Assembly (NCBI GenBank): GCA_937876225.1
Contig: CALFIC010000009.1
Coordinates: 1 to 9,556 of the forward strand
Source of the DNA: an uncultured Chloroflexota bacterium
Lineage (GTDB): Bacteria; Chloroflexota; Chloroflexia; Chloroflexales; Roseiflexaceae
Direction of reading: 5' to 3'
Length of the DNA stretch: 9,556 bases
In this document: positions 6,234-9,556 of the stretch, in pieces
Layout: each line of letters opens with the position of its first letter
Numbering within the stretch: the first letter of the stretch is position 1
Made by a program: the position numbers and the translations under genes
The notes under the pieces: generated by a model
What the model saw: only the letters and a program-made list of their open reading frames with translations
Told to the model about the DNA's origin: nothing
Databases searched by the model: none

Positions 6234-8074
6234 CACCGCGATTCGTCCAATGTCTCCAAAAAGCTACGTGTCATATCGCCCCATTCCTCGCGGATGCGGC
6301 GTAATTCACTAGCGCGGTTACTATTGCCGATTGATTCGTCTTCCATGCGTGCCCACGAAAACAGCAACATTTGCAAGGCAATCCGCGCCCGATTCAAACG
6401 CTCTTTATCGTTGACGGGGGTGCGTTTTTCTGCGTCAATCATTTCATACAAATACATGTGCATAGGATGATCCGTATTGATGGTGATATACAACACCCCT
6501 TCGAGATCACGCACACTAAACATCATCGATGAATCAAGCCGGCGCTCATCAATCAATACCCGCCGTTTTTTCGTGACAATCTCGGTGGCGGTCTTTTGGG
6601 CATCAGGAGCCGGCATCCCTTGCCCCGTCAATACCCCCGTAATCTCACGCACGCGGCTAACATCATCTTTTTGGGTTTTTGCATCACTGGGGGCGGGGTG
6701 ACCTTCAACGCCTCGTTTTTGAATTGCCTGGGTGGCATACGACACACTTTCGGGCTCAGGGGTAGCACGGGTGCGTTCGCCAGTTTTTTGGTCTTTCAAC
6801 GCCGCCCGTACCCGCGTCAACGTGGCATCGATGACCTTGAGCAGTGGTTTGAGAGGCGTGTATTCGTCATTGATGTCGTTATAAAACGCGAGCCGGTCCG
6901 AAGGGGTTTTGTGACTCAGGGCCTCACGGAGCTTGACGGCGGTTTGTTTGTTATTGGTCACACCAAACACTTCATCGAGGACCGGCGCAAATTGGATTTC
7001 CATTCCCCACCAACGTTCGACGGGGTCGTGTTGAATGAGCAGGCCTTCGTCCATTTCGAGCTCACGCCCGGCCCGCACAATCGAAATCCCCATGTTTTTG
7101 GCGACATGTTTGCCGTAATCACGTGCTCCCGCCAAATCCCCTTCGCGGGCTTCTTTGCGGGCAATAGTCGTCAAAATCCGCACCCGTTGTGCCACACCAT
7201 CGTTATCAGGGATTTCCACTATTTGTTCAAATTTATCGCCATATGGTTCAAAAAGCGCTTTGGTATTCCACGGCGCTGCCAAGCCATGGTAGGGCATCAA
7301 ATGCAGTGGGTCGTTAGGCTGCATGGCATAGTGGTTATATTCATTTTTCATTTCTTCGTGATAAATCCAACGCATTTGTTGAGTTTGGGCTGGTACTTCT
7401 ACTTCAAAGTTGCGTAGCGTAATACGTACTTTATTATGAAACAAAAAATAGCGGTACATGCGGCCCACCACAAACTCCGAGTTGGTAATAATCGCTTTGC
7501 TGGTCACCCAATTACTGCGGTCAATGTTTGACCAGACCACCAAAGTACCACTCCCTTTGGCGTCGGCACCCGAGGTCGTTTCGGACATATCGAGCCAGAT
7601 TTGTGGGATGGCGCGGATTTGCGGGATGGGAATTTCGCGGGTGCGTTGGTTTTCGATGTCATCCAAATCAAGGTAGGTATAAAAAGGTCGGGTAATATCG
7701 CCTTGCCAGGTCCAGACTTCGACGCGGCGGCACTGCGAAATCGAAGCGCTGGGCAAACCCATGCCAAACCGCCCCATGCCGGTGCGGTCACGATCGTTGA
7801 GGCGGGTACCATTGCCAAACTGCAAGGCCATCCGCAGCACATCGGCCGTCATACCACCGCCGTTATCCATTACCCCAATCTGGTAAATCCGGCGCTTTTC
7901 GCGTTCGACTACGCGCTCGTAGCGCTCTGCTAGCAACACTTCGACATGCGTGGCGCCTGCTTGGATTGAATTGTCGATGAGCTCGGCCAAGGCATAGGCA
8001 ATATTTTTGTAGCCACTATCACGCATGGCCTTGACGGCCAAATGCGACGGCACAATGGAAAAATCATTTGACAT
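6233..8074 (-). CDS. GHKL ATPase (Hsp90/MutL/MORC-like) of a restriction-type cluster
   Basis: The 613-residue protein has an N-terminal GHKL ATP-binding domain. In numbering from the start at 8074 these are the N box ALAELIDNSIQAGA (28-41, catalytic Glu31, Mg-binding Asn35), the G1 box VMDNGGGM (68-75) and the G2 box GMGRFGMGLPSAS (99-111). A transducer-like middle region follows to about residue 420. A charged linker (about 430-490) leads to a C-terminal domain with VLYITINTDHPMHMYLY (541-557). GHKL ATPases dimerise and open or close with ATP; in MutL/MORC relatives this controls a nuclease or clamps DNA. The preferred start is the ATG at 8074, with AAGGA seven bases upstream. The upstream in-frame ATG at 8101 has no ribosome site and would overlap the previous gene. 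The gene lies 14 bp after the GmrSD-like gene and overlaps the next by one base. MutL/MORC-type ATPases beside methyltransferases and nucleases are an established theme in bacterial restriction-modification-like operons. I expect it to be the energy-using core of this system. Confidence 0.85.
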   Translation of the reverse strand: MSNDFSIVPSHLAVKAMRDSGYKNIAYALAELIDNSIQAGATHVEVLLAERYERVVEREKRRIYQIGVMDNGGGMTADVLRMALQFGNGTRLNDRDRTGMGRFGMGLPSASISQCRRVEVWTWQGDITRPFYTYLDLDDIENQRTREIPIPQIRAIPQIWLDMSETTSGADAKGSGTLVVWSNIDRSNWVTSKAIITNSEFVVGRMYRYFLFHNKVRITLRNFEVEVPAQTQQMRWIYHEEMKNEYNHYAMQPNDPLHLMPYHGLAAPWNTKALFEPYGDKFEQIVEIPDNDGVAQRVRILTTIARKEAREGDLAGARDYGKHVAKNMGISIVRAGRELEMDEGLLIQHDPVERWWGMEIQFAPVLDEVFGVTNNKQTAVKLREALSHKTPSDRLAFYNDINDEYTPLKPLLKVIDATLTRVRAALKDQKTGERTRATPEPESVSYATQAIQKRGVEGHPAPSDAKTQKDDVSRVREITGVLTGQGMPAPDAQKTATEIVTKKRRVLIDERRLDSSMMFSVRDLEGVLYITINTDHPMHMYLYEMIDAEKRTPVNDKERLNRARIALQMLLFSWARMEDESIGNSNRASELRRIREEWGDMTRSFLETLDESR

Positions 8075-8081
8075 GGAGGGA

Positions 8082-8086
8082 TCCTT
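8082..8086 (-). promoter_or_regulatory. Ribosome binding site that sets the GHKL ATPase start
   Basis: On the minus strand AAGGA lies seven bases before the ATG at 8074. The competing ATG at 8101 is preceded by gaccgcatgatgca, with no Shine-Dalgarno match. This favours the shorter protein. The site falls in the 14-bp gap after the stop of the upstream gene (TAA at 8091-8089). Confidence 0.7.
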
Positions 8087-8088
8087 TC

Positions 8089-9556
8089 TTAACTCAGCCA
8101 TTGCATCATGCGGTCATGAAATATCTCGAGCATGCGACGGGTACGCCGTTGCACAAGGTCAGCAGTCCACTCTCCATCAATTCCCACTGCCACGATCGGT
8201 GCCATATGGCCAGCAAAAGTAGCAGCTTTTAACAATTGAACGGTTTGTTTTTGTAGAGTTATCTGATGTTTTTGTTTCATCTCTTGCTCAAAAGCATTTC
8301 TGTCATCAAGTGGAATTAATGAAAGATATTTATAGTATGTCCACTTAATTTTCCAAGAACTATTATTTGCCGCTGAATTTAACTCTGTCGGCATTAATAT
8401 CAAATTACCTAAGCTATCAACTAACTGTAAATCGTAAATATTTTTATCCCATTGACCATGTACTGGATTTTGAGGCGCAATATGCTCAATAGTTTTCAAA
8501 TCTTTTGATTTCCAATGGCCAATCGTAGTATATGTTTGATGACCTTTTGACGCTAAAGTCATTAAACCAATATTTTGACGATCTATATCAGTTTCATGTG
8601 CACTTATTAATAATATAAATTTACTTAAATCCTTCATCCGTTTAGACTGTATTACTTCAGTTGCTTTAGTAACCCACATATCGCGTTGCATCAGATCAAA
8701 ATTACTAGAACTATCTAGGTTACAGCTCAATTCAGTACGCAACAATTGTTTCAAATCATTCACATCAAAATTCACATTTATATCATGAGAATATTTTGTA
8801 CGCATTGCATTGCGATAAATATCTGGTAGCCCATTTGTAGACCTAATAGGACGCCAAATTACAAAAAACGCAGTAACCGCTAAACAGGCCTCCACAAATT
8901 CTTTAGCATATTGTATATTCATCGGATTTCTAGTTGCTTTTTCATAGAAACGTGCAAGTAATGCATTGACAATTGAATGATTTACATCATATAAAAACCC
9001 AATACCAAGCATTGCAGCATCACGATCATATGCATCAACGTTGATTAATACGTTAAATGCGTGTGCATAGTTATTGATTAAATTGTCTTGTTCGACTAAA
9101 TAACGAGTAAAATGCTTCATATTCGTGATGAACTGTAATTGTTTTCTTTGCTTTTCTATTTCATCAGACAATCCATGTAGATATTTGATATGTTCGTTTT
9201 TTAGCCACATGCGTTGTTCATGTATTTCATAACCTAATTTACTTCCATCAAAAAACAATGCGAAATTCGTTACATATTCTTTAATACGCTTATTTTTATC
9301 TGATTGTTTTTCTTCTCTATCAAAATATTTTTGTATCCCAATATCCTCATTAATAAATAAGTCTTGTATTTTTGCTCGAATTTCATCACCTTTTGCTTGT
9401 GGTAACTCACGAGCTTTTTGTAATAATTGAGCTTTAAATGTCTCTACCGCACTTAATGGTATACCTGACGTATTTAATCCGATAAACATGTCAAATGCCC
9501 AACGCTCATCTTGAGTCGAAATATGGTTTAAATAACAGCGGTTCAAAAAATAATAT
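8089..9556 (-). CDS. GmrSD-like nuclease: DUF262 (C-terminal half) plus DUF1524 (5' partial)
   Basis: The frame is open to the window edge (YYFLNRCYL at the very end), so the TTG at 9546 is only the first possible start inside the window and the N-terminus is missing. In numbering from 9546, residues 14-42 (ERWAFDMFIGLNTSGIPLS followed by AVETFKAQLL) match the DUF262 core AFxxFxxLNxxGxxLs. The missing upstream part should hold the rest of that domain. The C-terminal part is DUF1524, a His-Me-finger (HxxP) nuclease: TIEHIAPQNP (352-361, His355 and Pro358), LGNLILMP (379-386), then ELNSAANNSSWKIKW (388-402). GmrS/GmrD fusions are type IV, modification-dependent restriction enzymes. By family knowledge this protein could cut modified phage DNA using a nucleotide cofactor. 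It is first in the cluster. Its codons are far more AT-rich than those of neighbours, except the last ~45 codons (8089 to about 8225). No frameshift or stop is seen in the visible part. Confidence 0.85.
   Translation of the reverse strand, partial: YYFLNRCYLNHISTQDERWAFDMFIGLNTSGIPLSAVETFKAQLLQKARELPQAKGDEIRAKIQDLFINEDIGIQKYFDREEKQSDKNKRIKEYVTNFALFFDGSKLGYEIHEQRMWLKNEHIKYLHGLSDEIEKQRKQLQFITNMKHFTRYLVEQDNLINNYAHAFNVLINVDAYDRDAAMLGIGFLYDVNHSIVNALLARFYEKATRNPMNIQYAKEFVEACLAVTAFFVIWRPIRSTNGLPDIYRNAMRTKYSHDINVNFDVNDLKQLLRTELSCNLDSSSNFDLMQRDMWVTKATEVIQSKRMKDLSKFILLISAHETDIDRQNIGLMTLASKGHQTYTTIGHWKSKDLKTIEHIAPQNPVHGQWDKNIYDLQLVDSLGNLILMPTELNSAANNSSWKIKWTYYKYLSLIPLDDRNAFEQEMKQKHQITLQKQTVQLLKAATFAGHMAPIVAVGIDGEWTADLVQRRTRRMLEIFHDRMMQWLS

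Noticed and set aside
6596..7417. 273-residue plus-strand open frame opposite the GHKL ATPase
   Set aside because: It is a shadow of the ATPase gene, which has all GHKL motifs; the product has low-plausibility composition and no context.
8075..8101. Upstream ATG at 8101 as the start of the GHKL ATPase
   Set aside because: It has no ribosome site and would overlap the previous gene by 13 bases, while the ATG at 8074 has a good AAGGA at the right distance.

Overview
The window looks like chromosomal DNA of a filamentous or gliding Chloroflexota (Chloroflexi) bacterium. The clues are a large pentapeptide-repeat surface-type protein ending in a long Thr/Pro/Lys/Asn tail of the 'TPTKTATPT' kind, common in that phylum, and a moderate-to-high G+C background. 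This is an inference; there is no rRNA or other marker gene here. No tRNA, rRNA, CRISPR array or insertion sequence was seen.

Layout. Bases 1-2860 (+ strand) are the 3' part of one very repetitive gene. It is open from the first complete codon at base 2, so its true start lies outside the window and the TTG at 530 is only an internal codon. It encodes about 29 uninterrupted pentapeptide units, then 8 copies of a ~34-residue Trp/Gly linker separated by further pentapeptide blocks (mostly a ~189-bp super-repeat), then a small two-Cys module, then a ~159-residue Thr-rich tail. Bases 2861-2967 are a convergent intergenic spacer with two strong hairpins. Bases 2968-3867 (- strand) encode a nucleoside hydrolase family enzyme.

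Bases 3929-9556 (- strand) hold four co-directional, tightly packed genes that look like a restriction or anti-phage defence island. In order of transcription they are: (1) a GmrSD-like DUF262/DUF1524 nuclease, cut by the window edge; (2) a 613-residue GHKL (Hsp90/MutL/MORC-type) ATPase, 14 bp downstream; (3) a 174-residue protein resembling the N-terminal 'head' of HNH restriction endonucleases but without the HNH part, coupled through a TGATG overlap; (4) a class I SAM-methyltransferase fused to an HNH nuclease, after a 52-bp AT-rich gap. GHKL ATPases of the MutL/MORC kind next to methyltransferases and nucleases are a known theme in restriction-modification-like operons, and GmrSD is a type IV (modification-dependent) restriction enzyme. 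The exact four-part combination may be undescribed, but that cannot be confirmed without searches.

The GmrSD-like gene is much more AT-rich (about 30% G+C by hand count near its 3' end) than the rest of the window. The switch is abrupt at about base 8225, inside the gene and about 45 codons before its stop, so the island looks like a mosaic assembled by horizontal transfer.
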